Shown here in pieces: positions 40,441 to 50,537 of a stretch of DNA of 64,000 nucleotides. The notes beneath the pieces are model-generated. The model made no database searches. It had not been told where the DNA came from and was given only the letters and a program-made list of their open reading frames with translations. The position numbers and the translations under genes were made by a program. Origin of the DNA: Endobugula sp047619205 (GTDB taxonomy: Bacteria; Pseudomonadota; Gammaproteobacteria; Pseudomonadales; Cellvibrionaceae); NCBI GenBank assembly GCA_047619205.1, contig JBLHJR010000003.1, forward strand, positions 16,218-80,217, given 5' to 3'. Within the stretch, counting starts at the first letter, position 1. Every line of letters starts with the position of its first letter.

Positions 40441-42831
40441 ATGAAAATTAACACCAAAATGATTCTTGGCGGTGGCTTACTAACCGTAATCCCTGTATTA
40501 ATCAGTGGGTTTTTATTAGCGAATATTGCGATAAACAACGGCCGAGCATCGTTGGAAGAAAGTGCACAACAATCACTCATGGCTATTCGTGATATTACCG
40601 CATTAAAGGTCACTAGTTATATCCATACTATCGAGCAACAGGCCACTAGCCTTTCAGACAACTTAATGGTTATTGAAGCCATGGCTAGCTTGTCGCAAGG
40701 GTTTAATGAGCATTCTGCAAAACGTAGCGATGAAGATATTAACAATAATAGGCTTGCTCTAAAAAACTATTATGAACAGTCATTTAACACGACCTTTGCA
40801 TCACAAAACAATAAACAATCTGCGCCTACCCGCGAATTAATTAATGCTCTAGACAAATCGACTATCGCATTGCAATACGATTTCATTAGTAATAATGAAC
40901 ACCCCTTGGGCAGCAAACATTTACACGATCAACCTCTAGATGAAACGTCTTATGCAGGAAATCATGCTAAATACCACCCAGTATTACGGAAATTTATTGA
41001 GCGCTTTGGTTACTACGACCTATTTTTAGTTAATCACAATAGCGGAAAAATAGTCTATTCAGTGCTTAAGGAGCTGGATTTTGCCACTTCATTAATTGAT
41101 GGGCCTTATGCGCGTAGCGGTATCGGCCAAGCCTTCGCAATGGCAAATACAGCTAGCAATAAGGATTTTACTGGTGTAACTGATTTCGCGCCTTATCTAC
41201 CCTCTTACAATGCGCCCGCTGCATTTATCTCAACCCCCATTTATTTTGAAAAAGCCAAGGTCGGTATTTTAATACTACAAATTCCAGTCGATACAATTAA
41301 TGCCATTATGACCCACCAAGAAAACTGGGCAGAGATGGGTTTAGGACAATCAGGCGAAAGTTATTTAGTCGGTGCAGACTTCACTATGCGCAGTAATGGA
41401 CGCTTTTTATTGGAAGATAAAGACAGCTACCTAGAACTGATGCGAGAAATAGATCTATCAGCATCCGCTATCGACACGATGCAAGCAAAAAATACGAGCA
41501 TTGGTTTACAAACCGTCAACACCAAAGGAACGGAGGCAGCTCTAGAGGGGAAAAGTGGCGTTGATATTTTCCCTGATTATCGTGGCATCAATGTTTTATC
41601 AGCTTACAAGCCCATAAATATTGGCAATCTACAATGGGCATTAATCAGCCAGATTGACGCAACTGAAGCCTTTGCACCGGTAAAAACACTACGTGATGCT
41701 ATTGTCAATAGAACCATTATCGTGTTTTTAGGTGCATTAATAATAGGGCCTTTCTTTGGCTGGCTGTTAGCTTCTTCCGTTAGTAAACCCATCAAGAATT
41801 TAACTCGAAAAATTCATAGTATGGCAGACGGCGAAGGTGATTATACCCAACGCATTACCGTTAACGGTAATACTGAGCTTGATGAACTCGCACGGTGGTT
41901 TAACACCTTCTTGAGCCACTTGGATGAAACTTTTTCTACATTAATTAAATCCACTATGCGCTTAGTGCCGATGTCAGAAGATTTGGCTCAGGGCAATACA
42001 TTAGTGACCGATATGACTAACAAGCAAAACCAACAGATTAAAACCGTAGAGAGCCATTTAGAATCAGCCAAAAAATCTACCCTTAGTGTCAATGAAGCAA
42101 CAGAAGCCATTACATTTAATAGTCAGCAAGGTGTCCATGCCGTTCACACTGGGCTAGATATGTTTACCAAAACACATCTGCAAATGCATCAACTTAAAGA
42201 AATCATTACCGAAACATCATCCTCTATTCACCAGCTAAAACAAGATAACGAAAGAATAGTCGATGTCATAACTGTGATTAATAGTATCGCTGACCAAACT
42301 AACTTACTCGCATTGAATGCCGCCATTGAAGCCGCACGGGCCGGTGAAGCGGGTCGTGGGTTTGCTGTAGTCGCTGATGAAGTGCGTGCATTAGCATCCC
42401 GAACTAGCGAAGCTACCCTGGAGGTATCCTCCATGATCGATGCCATTAAGTCTGGTACGGAGACGGTAGTCGAAGCTATGGATCGAGGACAACAATCGAC
42501 TCTTGAATGTAGTGTGCAGGTCAATGACGCGAAAGAGATGCTCTCCTCTTTAGATGAAATTATCGGCAACATTAGTGATGCCGTCTCCAGCATTGGCGCA
42601 GCAGTAAAAGACCAAGGCGATAGTTTTTCTCAAGTATCCGATGACTTTCAGCAACTCGATGAGCAATTCAATCAATCCAAAGAGGCTAGTGCAGTCACTG
42701 TCCAAGTGGGTGAAGATATGAGTAAAATGAGCATGAAACTGCATGAAATGGTCAAACATTTTACACTCAGCGACGAAGAGTGGAGCACGGCACCGCGTAA
42801 TAACATCCGCTTAGAGTTAGACAAAATCTGA
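40441..42831 (+). CDS. methyl-accepting chemotaxis protein with a large (double-Cache-type) sensor region
   Basis: This receptor has about 796 residues: TM1 near 10-30, a periplasmic region of about 380 residues with Cache-like strands (YYDLFLVNHNSGKIVYSV, GVTDFAPYLPSYNAPAAFIS, LGQSGESYLVGADFTMRS, INVLSAYKPI), TM2 (IIVFLGALIIGPFFGWLLA), HAMP, and the signalling domain with NLLALNAAIEAARAGEAGRGFAVVADEVRALA. The long sensor region fits a double-Cache (dCache) or helical-bundle plus Cache layout. The ATG at 40441 has AGGA five bases ahead and is preferred over 40423. No chemotaxis operon is near, so it feeds a distant CheA. The ligand is unknown. Confidence 0.92.
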   Translation: MKINTKMILGGGLLTVIPVLISGFLLANIAINNGRASLEESAQQSLMAIRDITALKVTSYIHTIEQQATSLSDNLMVIEAMASLSQGFNEHSAKRSDEDINNNRLALKNYYEQSFNTTFASQNNKQSAPTRELINALDKSTIALQYDFISNNEHPLGSKHLHDQPLDETSYAGNHAKYHPVLRKFIERFGYYDLFLVNHNSGKIVYSVLKELDFATSLIDGPYARSGIGQAFAMANTASNKDFTGVTDFAPYLPSYNAPAAFISTPIYFEKAKVGILILQIPVDTINAIMTHQENWAEMGLGQSGESYLVGADFTMRSNGRFLLEDKDSYLELMREIDLSASAIDTMQAKNTSIGLQTVNTKGTEAALEGKSGVDIFPDYRGINVLSAYKPINIGNLQWALISQIDATEAFAPVKTLRDAIVNRTIIVFLGALIIGPFFGWLLASSVSKPIKNLTRKIHSMADGEGDYTQRITVNGNTELDELARWFNTFLSHLDETFSTLIKSTMRLVPMSEDLAQGNTLVTDMTNKQNQQIKTVESHLESAKKSTLSVNEATEAITFNSQQGVHAVHTGLDMFTKTHLQMHQLKEIITETSSSIHQLKQDNERIVDVITVINSIADQTNLLALNAAIEAARAGEAGRGFAVVADEVRALASRTSEATLEVSSMIDAIKSGTETVVEAMDRGQQSTLECSVQVNDAKEMLSSLDEIIGNISDAVSSIGAAVKDQGDSFSQVSDDFQQLDEQFNQSKEASAVTVQVGEDMSKMSMKLHEMVKHFTLSDEEWSTAPRNNIRLELDKI

Positions 42832-42963
42832 ACAATCAACGGGGGATCAACATAATTGATACGATAGATCCCCATTCGTAGAGTAAACAGCTTGGTTATT
42901 CTGCGCGTAAAAAGGTAAAATGATCCCCTAGCATTCTTCATAACTACCTGTTGTCGTCCTCTA

Positions 42964-45900
42964 ATGATTCCAAGCTTAAAGACCATTTCTCCAACTCAAG
43001 AACGATATTTACACTTTATCGATACCCTCAAAACCTATGGTTTTGCTGGTGATCTATGCCCCGACTACGCAAACCGCACCGTACTGGCAACGGATAATTC
43101 GCTGTATCAAATACTACCGCAAGGCGTTATTTACCCTAAGACTGTGGACGATTTAGTCACCTTGGCAGAGCTGAGTAATATGCGCCAATTCCAGGATATT
43201 GTCTTAAGCCCTCGCGGTGGTGGTACGGGAACCAATGGCCAATCGTTAACCGATGGTTTAGTTGTCGATACCTCTAAGTATATGAACCAAATTTTAGAGA
43301 TCAATGCCGAAGAACGCTGGGTTCGAGTACAGTGCGGTGTCGTTAAAGACCAACTCAACGCCGCCATTAAGCCTTATGGCTTATTTTTTGCGCCGGAGCT
43401 ATCGACTAGTAACCGAGCCACTATTGGCGGCATGATTAATACCGATGCATCAGGCCAAGGCTCCTGTGCTTATGGTAAAACTCGTGACCATGTGCTTGCA
43501 TTAAAGACCGTCTTACTCGATGGTAGTGTTCTAGACACATCGCCCATTAGTGATGCAATACTCACAGAAAAAAAACTACAATCCAATCGCGTAGGTCACA
43601 TTCACACCATAGTGGATGATATTCATCAGCAACATCACGCACAAATAACGGCAAGCTTTCCTGCACTTAACCGCTGTTTAACCGGCTATGATCTTGCTCA
43701 TATCCGTAACCAACAACAACAGTTTGACCTCAATAGCATTCTCTGTGGTAGTGAAGGTACTTTGGGATTTATTGCTGAAGCAAAGCTCAACTTATTAGCT
43801 ATCCCCAAACACACCGCACTCATTAATTTACGCTACGAAAACTTTAATGCCGCCTTACGCGATGCGAAAGCTATTATGGCGGCCGGCCCAACATCGATAG
43901 AAACTATCGACTCCAAAGTGCTACAACTGGCTAAAGACGATATTATTTGGGATAGTGTTAGCATATTTTTCCCTGACGACGATCATGACGGGGAGACAGT
44001 ACAGCTAGAAGGCATTAACTTTATTGAATACACCGCAGACTCTAGTGATGAGCTGCAACAAAAAATGCAACCATTACTGCATCAATTAAACCATACTGTA
44101 GATAATAGTTCTGACAATATTAGTATGGGTTACACCATTGCCTACAATGAAGAGGTGAATAAAATTTGGGGCATGCGTAAAAAATCCGTCGGTCTCTTAG
44201 GTAATATTCAAGGCGAAGCTCGCCCTATGCCCTTTGTGGAAGATACTGCGGTACCGCCAGAACACCTTGCTGACTTTATTGTCGAATTTCGTGCGTTATT
44301 AGACTCCTATGGTTTGCAATATGGCATGTTCGGCCACGTCGACGCTGGGGTATTACATGTACGTCCTATTCTCGATATGAAAGATCCCGAACAAGCGGCA
44401 ATGATCCGCCCGATTACCGACAAGGTCGTTGAACTCACCCATAAATATGGCGGTTTACTTTGGGGAGAGCATGGCAAAGGTGTGCGCTCAGAATACTCGC
44501 CTAAGTTTTTTGGTGACTTATACCCTCAGCTACAAGCGATAAAGAAAGCCTTCGATCCACGCAATCAATTAAACCCGGGGAAAATTGCCACCCCTGCTGC
44601 CGATATTCCACTATTAAAAATTGATGAAGTCACTACTCGTGGTGAAGTAGACAGAAGCATCAAAGTAGAAAATTGGCAGGGCTATAGCGAAGGCATGTTT
44701 TGTAATGGTAATGGTACTTGTCATAACTGGAACCCAAATGATGCCATGTGCCCGTCATGGAAAGGCACACGTAAACGTACCCATACTCCAAAAGGTCGGG
44801 CATCGTTGATACGCGAATGGCTAAGACAATTAAGTGATAAAAACATTGATGCGGTATCGACAAGCCAGCGTTTACAACAGCAAGCATGGTATGAAACGCT
44901 AATCGCTTTTTTACCGCGAATAGCCAACAGTATTAAAAAGCACAAAGGCGAATACGATTTTTCCCATGAGGTACATGAATCGATGATGGCTTGCCTTGCT
45001 TGTAAATCTTGCGTAGGCCAATGCCCAGTCAAAGTGGATGTACCTGAATTCCGCTCGAAATTTTTAGAACTCTACTACAGCCGCTATTGTCGCCCACTGA
45101 AAGATTATTTTGTCGGTAGCTTAGAAATGATGCTGCCATTAGTGGCGAAAGCCCCGCGTGTCTATAATGCGGTAATGGGGGCTAAATGGGTGCAAAAATC
45201 ATTAGCGAAAGTCGCCGGATTAAGTGATAGTCCCTTACTCAGTACGATTGAATTTGATAAGGAATTACAAAAATTAGGTGTACGCTATGCGGACATTGAA
45301 AACATCAACAATTTAACGGACAAAGAAAAAGCCTCTGCCGTTATTATTGTACAAGATGCCTTTACCCGTTTTTTTGAGACTCAATTTGTTCTCGATAGCA
45401 TAACCTTATTACAGACATTAGGCTTTACCCCTTTAGTCTCTCCTTTCCTGCCGAACGGTAAACCCTTACATGTTCACGGTTTCAGAAAAACCTTTATCAA
45501 TACGGCAATAAAAACCAGTGAAAAACTTAACCAACTAGCTAGCACAGGCATTCCACTAGTCGGCATCGAGCCTTCTATGACACTCGCCTACCGTGGCGAA
45601 TATCAAAAAGCTACTGACAATACTTCAACCTCAGCTCCACCAGTGATGTTAATTCAGGAATGGCTAGCCACACAGACGACACAATTGGCACACTACTCAT
45701 CTGAAATCACACACAGCTATAAACTCCTCGCCCACTGCACCGAAAAAACTAATGCTGCCGCCTCTATTAAAGACTGGCAGTCCGTTTTTAGCGCTTTAGG
45801 CCATCGACTGGAAATTGTAGAAGTAGGTTGCTGCGGTATGGCAGGGACTTATGGACATGAGACACAAAACTTAGAAACTTCAAAAAAGATTTATTCACTG

Positions 45901-46053
45901 TCTTGGGATCAAGTCGTTAATAATCCAGAGAATACAGGTTTATTAGTTGCTAGTGGATTTTCTTGTCGTAGCCAAATTAAACGTATAGATGGCGAAGCAG
46001 TGCCCAACCCCTTACAAATATTATTGAAACTTCAAACTGAAACCTACAAGTGA
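42964..46053 (+). CDS. FAD-linked D-2-hydroxyacid (2-hydroxyglutarate-type) dehydrogenase with Fe-S domain, YdiJ family
   Basis: This 1029-residue protein joins three modules. First is an FAD-binding type 4 domain with LSPRGGGTGTNGQSLTDG (about 78-95) and GGMINTDASGQGSCAYGKTRDH, plus the FAD-oxidase C-terminal part with GHVDAGVLHVRP and WGEHGKG. Then comes a Cys-rich 4Fe-4S segment, CLACKSCVGQCPVKVDVPEF (about 676-695). Last is a CCG domain with VGCCGMAGTYGHE (about 956). The layout and length match YdiJ, which oxidises D-2-hydroxyglutarate or D-lactate-like acids and passes electrons to the respiratory chain. The next gene, miaE, overlaps or abuts it. Confidence 0.92.
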   Translation: MIPSLKTISPTQERYLHFIDTLKTYGFAGDLCPDYANRTVLATDNSLYQILPQGVIYPKTVDDLVTLAELSNMRQFQDIVLSPRGGGTGTNGQSLTDGLVVDTSKYMNQILEINAEERWVRVQCGVVKDQLNAAIKPYGLFFAPELSTSNRATIGGMINTDASGQGSCAYGKTRDHVLALKTVLLDGSVLDTSPISDAILTEKKLQSNRVGHIHTIVDDIHQQHHAQITASFPALNRCLTGYDLAHIRNQQQQFDLNSILCGSEGTLGFIAEAKLNLLAIPKHTALINLRYENFNAALRDAKAIMAAGPTSIETIDSKVLQLAKDDIIWDSVSIFFPDDDHDGETVQLEGINFIEYTADSSDELQQKMQPLLHQLNHTVDNSSDNISMGYTIAYNEEVNKIWGMRKKSVGLLGNIQGEARPMPFVEDTAVPPEHLADFIVEFRALLDSYGLQYGMFGHVDAGVLHVRPILDMKDPEQAAMIRPITDKVVELTHKYGGLLWGEHGKGVRSEYSPKFFGDLYPQLQAIKKAFDPRNQLNPGKIATPAADIPLLKIDEVTTRGEVDRSIKVENWQGYSEGMFCNGNGTCHNWNPNDAMCPSWKGTRKRTHTPKGRASLIREWLRQLSDKNIDAVSTSQRLQQQAWYETLIAFLPRIANSIKKHKGEYDFSHEVHESMMACLACKSCVGQCPVKVDVPEFRSKFLELYYSRYCRPLKDYFVGSLEMMLPLVAKAPRVYNAVMGAKWVQKSLAKVAGLSDSPLLSTIEFDKELQKLGVRYADIENINNLTDKEKASAVIIVQDAFTRFFETQFVLDSITLLQTLGFTPLVSPFLPNGKPLHVHGFRKTFINTAIKTSEKLNQLASTGIPLVGIEPSMTLAYRGEYQKATDNTSTSAPPVMLIQEWLATQTTQLAHYSSEITHSYKLLAHCTEKTNAAASIKDWQSVFSALGHRLEIVEVGCCGMAGTYGHETQNLETSKKIYSLSWDQVVNNPENTGLLVASGFSCRSQIKRIDGEAVPNPLQILLKLQTETYK

Positions 46054-46055
46054 GC

Positions 46056-46652
46056 ATGAAAACTATTATCCCCGCAGACTTATTGCAACTTCGTTATCAA
46101 ACCCCTCAATCATGGGTAGATATGGTGCTCGGCGACTTTACCGCCTTTTTAAACGACCATGCCCAAGCAGAAAAAAAAGCCTCAGGTATGGCAATGTCGA
46201 TGCTTTCTCACTATCCCGATAAACCAGAGCTGGTCAAAGCAATGATCGACCTTTGCATTGAAGAACTGGCGCATTTTCGCGAGGTGATTAAATTGATGCA
46301 GCTGCAGGGGCTAACATTAGGCAGTGATGAAAAAGACCCCTATGTGAATGCATTTAGACAACATATGCGTAATGGCACAGCGCTTTACTTGCTGGATCGA
46401 TTATTGATTGCCGCCATTATTGAAGCAAGAGGCTGTGAGCGTTTTGGACTTATTGGGCAATATCATAGCGATCCCGAACTAAAAAAATTCTACCAACTGA
46501 TCGCTGATTCCGAAGCTAAACACCATATGCTGTTTATTGATCTAGCGACACTCTACTTTGACACCGCCATTGTCGAAGAACGCCTAGATGAACTGCTGGA
46601 CGCCGAAGCCACCATCGCTAAGCAACTGCCCATACGCGCGGCACTACATTGA
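46056..46652 (+). CDS. miaE: tRNA 2-methylthio-N6-isopentenyladenosine hydroxylase MiaE
   Basis: MiaE hydroxylates the isopentenyl group of ms2i6A37 in tRNA, using a non-haem diiron centre. The protein of about 198 residues is four-helical, with iron ligands in CIEELAHFREVIKLM, IIEARGCERFGLIG and DSEAKHHMLFIDLA. Length fits. ATG 46056 is three bases past the stop of the dehydrogenase gene; an alternative GTG at 46050 would overlap that stop. Neither has a clear ribosome-binding site, which suggests translational coupling. Confidence 0.92.
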   Translation: MKTIIPADLLQLRYQTPQSWVDMVLGDFTAFLNDHAQAEKKASGMAMSMLSHYPDKPELVKAMIDLCIEELAHFREVIKLMQLQGLTLGSDEKDPYVNAFRQHMRNGTALYLLDRLLIAAIIEARGCERFGLIGQYHSDPELKKFYQLIADSEAKHHMLFIDLATLYFDTAIVEERLDELLDAEATIAKQLPIRAALH

Positions 46653-46676
46653 TATCACTTTACTAATAGCATCTAA

Positions 46677-48005
46677 ATGAAGCCGCTATCAAACAGTAAA
46701 TTTCAGCAAACGCTACAGCACTATTTATCCCGCTATGCTGAAGTAGAAGCATTCAATATTACCCCACACATTCCGACAAAAACATACACTCACTGCTTGG
46801 TCATCCCTGCCTTTAATGAAAGTGATGATTTTATTAAACGCATAATCAGTAGTCCTCTTGGGCACAGTGCCTTATTAATTATTGCAGTGATCAATCAACC
46901 CGATAACTACGAAAATACTCAGCTGAATCAACAACTGTGGCAGACGTTGATAACCCGTCACACCACTATAAATAAAAGTGATGGTCACCACTGGTTATCA
47001 CTCGTGAGTTCAGATAATAAGTGCGCTACCGACTTATTACTCATTAATCGATTTCAGCAAAAGATTCCACACAAATATGGCGTAGGCTTAGCACGTAAGA
47101 TTGGCACTGACATTGCCTGCCAGTTGATGGCCAAACACTGCCTGCTGCATCAATGGATGCATCACTCTGATGCAGACACTCACTTGCCCAATGATTATTT
47201 TTCCGCGCTAGATGCTGTTCTAGAAAAGCAGTTGTCTATAAGTGCCTCCACACACCCTATTCAGTATAGTGCAGCAGTTTACCCCTTCACACATATTGCC
47301 TCTGGCAATCAAACCATTGATACGGCCACCCGATACTATGAACAAGCATTGCACCACTATGTTGATGGCTTAACGCGCGCAGGGTCGCCCTATGCCTATC
47401 ACACCCTAGGCAGCTGTATTGCCACTAGTGCATCTCACTATTGCCAAGCACGCGGCTTCCAAAAGAAAGCGGGAGGAGAAGATTTTTATCTACTCAGTAA
47501 GTTAGCTAAATTGGGGAGAATAGCTGAACTTCAGAGTACGCCCTTAGGCATTGATTCTCGACAATCTGAGCGCGTACCTTTTGGTACCGGCCCAGCAGTC
47601 GAAAAGATACTCGCCATGAATAACCCAGAGACGGAATACCGGTATTATCACCCGCAGTGCTTTACTGAACTCACCGTATTGCTAGATCATTTTCAGGAAC
47701 TGTTTACTTATCGTAAAAAGACTAACCATAAGACTACCCCTATCACTCTTACACACTATGAACCGTGGCTAAAAGAATTAAGCCCAGCATTACAAGCGGT
47801 ATTAATGACATTAAAAATTGATAGCCTATTCCGACATATTGACAAGCAAACCAACAGTCCAGAGCAATGCATACTGCATTGTCATTACTGGCTAGATGGT
47901 TTTAAAACACTCAAACTAATTCACTTACTAGAACCCAGCTACCCAAAACAAGCCTTAGCCGAAGCGATACTCTCAAACGATAAATTAACAATAATTAACA
48001 TATAG
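46677..48005 (+). CDS. GT2-like (glycosyltransferase family A fold) protein of unknown substrate
   Basis: This 442-residue protein begins with a nucleotide-sugar transferase-like strand CLVIPAFNESDDFIKRI (about 39-55) and has WMHHSDADTHLPNDYF, equivalent to a DxD motif. GSCIATSASHYCQARGFQKKAGGEDFYLLSKLAKLG matches the acceptor-site region of family 2 enzymes. There are no membrane segments. The C-terminal 140 residues are helical and do not resemble a known domain. It lies 24 bases downstream of miaE. The donor and acceptor are unknown. Length and fold suggest a cytosolic enzyme. Confidence 0.72.
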   Translation: MKPLSNSKFQQTLQHYLSRYAEVEAFNITPHIPTKTYTHCLVIPAFNESDDFIKRIISSPLGHSALLIIAVINQPDNYENTQLNQQLWQTLITRHTTINKSDGHHWLSLVSSDNKCATDLLLINRFQQKIPHKYGVGLARKIGTDIACQLMAKHCLLHQWMHHSDADTHLPNDYFSALDAVLEKQLSISASTHPIQYSAAVYPFTHIASGNQTIDTATRYYEQALHHYVDGLTRAGSPYAYHTLGSCIATSASHYCQARGFQKKAGGEDFYLLSKLAKLGRIAELQSTPLGIDSRQSERVPFGTGPAVEKILAMNNPETEYRYYHPQCFTELTVLLDHFQELFTYRKKTNHKTTPITLTHYEPWLKELSPALQAVLMTLKIDSLFRHIDKQTNSPEQCILHCHYWLDGFKTLKLIHLLEPSYPKQALAEAILSNDKLTIINI

Positions 48006-48068
48006 CTTGCAGTTTCTTCCCGCCAGTATCACCCACTAAAAAGCTAAAATTAATGCTAAACTATTGCT

Positions 48069-48280
48069 ATATCCGTAGCGATTGAGATTTAGGGGTGCAT
48101 AGCACACTTCTTGTTATTCATAACGGCGTAGCTCCGCCTTACATAGAATGGCTATACTGGGTTGGCCGTTCTTACGCATCCTTGCGTCCACGGCACTTGT
48201 GCATCCATGTACGTCGTCGCGCCTTGTTATGAACAAAACTAAACGCACTCTACACACCTAAATCTCAAACGTTACGGGGA
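48069..48280. repeat. inverted-repeat element with TTTGAGATTTAGG ends (copy 2)
   Basis: The arms 48069-48093 and 48257-48280 pair with a few mismatches (CCGTAGCGATTGAGATTTAGG / CCTAAATCTCAAACGTTACGG). It shares ends and two inner blocks (GCTCCGCC..ACATAGAAT and GTCGTCGCGCCTTGTTATGAAC) with the element at 21815-22048, read in the opposite sense. It fills most of the 306-base gap between the GT2-like gene and the histidine kinase gene. Confidence 0.65.
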
Positions 48281-48311
48281 TCTCAGAAAAAACAACAAAA
48301 CACGGTGAATT

Positions 48312-50537
48312 GTGATAGCTAAACCTGCAAAAAGAAACCTATGGTCAACACTAAAATGGCCTTCATTATTGGTAAGCCTATGCATTTTTCTTAGTTTGAT
48401 TTTTTATACGGTGTTATTAGTAGACTCCAGCGCCAAAAATGGGCGTTCATCGAAAATATATGCGCAATCGTTAATTGCTTCCATTAATCAGTTTGAGTAC
48501 TTACCTGCCCTATTATCAACCGACACCCTTTATATCAACACCCTGCTCTCACCAAATCAGGATCATTTTAAAGCCAATCGAAAACTCAACTTCACCGCTA
48601 AACGAGCGGGTGCCGACGCCGTCTACATAATGGATATCAACGGCACCGTAATCGCCACTAGCAATTATAATTCAGACAATAGCTTTCTTAATAAAAACTA
48701 TTCCTTTAGACCATATTTCAAGAATGCCATCGCCGAACGCGTGCGTCAATTTTATTATGCAAAAGGGGCAACTACCGGCATCCCTGGATTTTTCATTTCT
48801 GACCCTATCATTCATAAAGGCCAAGTCATTGGTGTCACAGTAGTTAAATTAAATATGGACTACTGGGAAGAGAACTGGCGGGATGCTCAAGATAATATTA
48901 TTGCCGCTGATGAAAACAATGTCATTATTCTTAGCTCACAAGATCAATGGCGTTATAAATCCATTGGCAACTTATCTCCCAGCGTCATGAAAAATATAAT
49001 TTTACAACAACAATTTTCTGGAAAAGAACACGAAAGTATTTACGAAAGAGTAATTGAGTTTAGTTTTTTTAAACAAATAAACATTACTTTTTGGCTGGTC
49101 GATAACGATCTATACCTAACCCATAACTTTCTCATCCCAGAAGTTAACTGGTCAATCTATTACTTAGTAAAGCATGAACGGCTTCTGCTCTACACACTGG
49201 CCTTTCTATTTATCCTAAGCACCTTCATTATCTCTGTAGTGTTGATTCGACGCGAGAGAAAGCATAAATTAGCTTCTATCGATAAGACTCGACAGTTAGA
49301 ATTGATTCGCCAAGAAGAACTAAAAACAGTGATGGATAACATTCATGTAGGCGTCACACTTTTTTCTGAAAAGGGGGCGCTAGTTTCCATCAACGATCAT
49401 GCCAAACACTTACTCTTTGACGGACAGCTACCTTACTCAGAAAAAACCATTTATATCGACGAACTGATCAGTATCGACATTAATCATCTACAAGATTTAT
49501 TGCTTGATGACATAGCTTCACAAACTTACCACGAAGCTTACTCGTTAAAAGATGGCGAAAAAAATATCCCCGTCATGTTTGCATTAAGTAAAGTAATCGC
49601 AATGGATAATACGCTTTACTTAATGACTTTCATCAATATAAAGAGACGGAAATTGGCCGAGGATGAACTCGTTAGAATTAATAACTCACTTGAAGATATG
49701 GTCGAAGCAAGAACCCGAGAGCTACATAAAGCACAAGCCAAACTCATACAAAAGAACAAAGCCACTGCGTTGGGCAACATGGCCGCCACCATCGTACATG
49801 AATTAAGCCAACCCTTGTCGGCAATGAATAGCTCTATCGCCGCCGTTAACGCCAAAATTGAGAATGGCGACTGGACGGGGGCCGCGGAGTCCGCCAATCG
49901 ACTCAATCCTCTTAGCAAAAAAATGTACAATGTGATTAAGTTATTAAAATTCTTCAGCTACAAAGACGCCGACACTAACAACATCATCAACATCGTTGAG
50001 GTGGTAGAACAGTCACTCGACGGCTTTAAAGATATATTTACTGAAAAAGGTATTGATTTCAGCTACACACCACCAACACTTAACACTGCAGACGCACCTA
50101 TCCATGTGAGAGGTAACCCGCTCAAGTTCGAATTAGTGTTATCGAATATCGTCAAAAATGCCGTAGATGCCTCTGAGAAAAACACCACACCTAAAATTAA
50201 TGTTATTATTGAAAGCAGCACTAACATTAATGCTAGTAGCGTGACAAACGGTACCGTGCTAATCACCATTAATGATAATGGGGGCGGTGTTGACAATAGT
50301 ATTATGCAGAAATTATTCAGCCCTTACTTTACCACTAAAGAAGTCGGCAAAGGCTTAGGCTTAGGATTATCCATCACTTACGAAATCATCCAAGAATATG
50401 ATGGTGATATTAGTGTAAGCAATACAGATGAAGGCGCTTGCTTTACTATTTCCCTGCCCATTTTTGATGATTCCAAGGATGAAAAGAACAATGCTAGTTC
50501 ACCGATTAAAAACAAAAGAATAACAAATCATGGATAA
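48312..50537 (+). CDS. membrane sensor histidine kinase, DctB-like
   Basis: This 741-residue kinase has TM1 (about 18-37), a periplasmic double-Cache-type region (AKRAGADAVYIMDINGTVIATSNYN, YSFRPYFKNAI, GIPGFFISDPI), and TM2 (LLLYTLAFLFILSTFIISVVLI). A coiled linker with a PAS-like domain follows (LKTVMDNIHVGVTLFSEKGALVSIND). The H-box is IVHELSQPLSAMNSS (His496), and the ATPase has NAVDASE, NDNGGGVD and GKGLGLGLSI. The Cache-PAS-HisKA layout resembles DctB, which senses C4-dicarboxylates, but no Dct transporter gene is near. The start is GTG with GGTGA upstream. The response regulator gene overlaps its 3' end by eight bases. Confidence 0.9.
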   Translation: MIAKPAKRNLWSTLKWPSLLVSLCIFLSLIFYTVLLVDSSAKNGRSSKIYAQSLIASINQFEYLPALLSTDTLYINTLLSPNQDHFKANRKLNFTAKRAGADAVYIMDINGTVIATSNYNSDNSFLNKNYSFRPYFKNAIAERVRQFYYAKGATTGIPGFFISDPIIHKGQVIGVTVVKLNMDYWEENWRDAQDNIIAADENNVIILSSQDQWRYKSIGNLSPSVMKNIILQQQFSGKEHESIYERVIEFSFFKQINITFWLVDNDLYLTHNFLIPEVNWSIYYLVKHERLLLYTLAFLFILSTFIISVVLIRRERKHKLASIDKTRQLELIRQEELKTVMDNIHVGVTLFSEKGALVSINDHAKHLLFDGQLPYSEKTIYIDELISIDINHLQDLLLDDIASQTYHEAYSLKDGEKNIPVMFALSKVIAMDNTLYLMTFINIKRRKLAEDELVRINNSLEDMVEARTRELHKAQAKLIQKNKATALGNMAATIVHELSQPLSAMNSSIAAVNAKIENGDWTGAAESANRLNPLSKKMYNVIKLLKFFSYKDADTNNIINIVEVVEQSLDGFKDIFTEKGIDFSYTPPTLNTADAPIHVRGNPLKFELVLSNIVKNAVDASEKNTTPKINVIIESSTNINASSVTNGTVLITINDNGGGVDNSIMQKLFSPYFTTKEVGKGLGLGLSITYEIIQEYDGDISVSNTDEGACFTISLPIFDDSKDEKNNASSPIKNKRITNHG

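Noticed and set aside
42841..42872. GGGGATC..GATCCCC hairpin after the second chemoreceptor gene
   Set aside because: Only seven base pairs with a loop of about 18 bases and no T-run; too weak to call a terminator.
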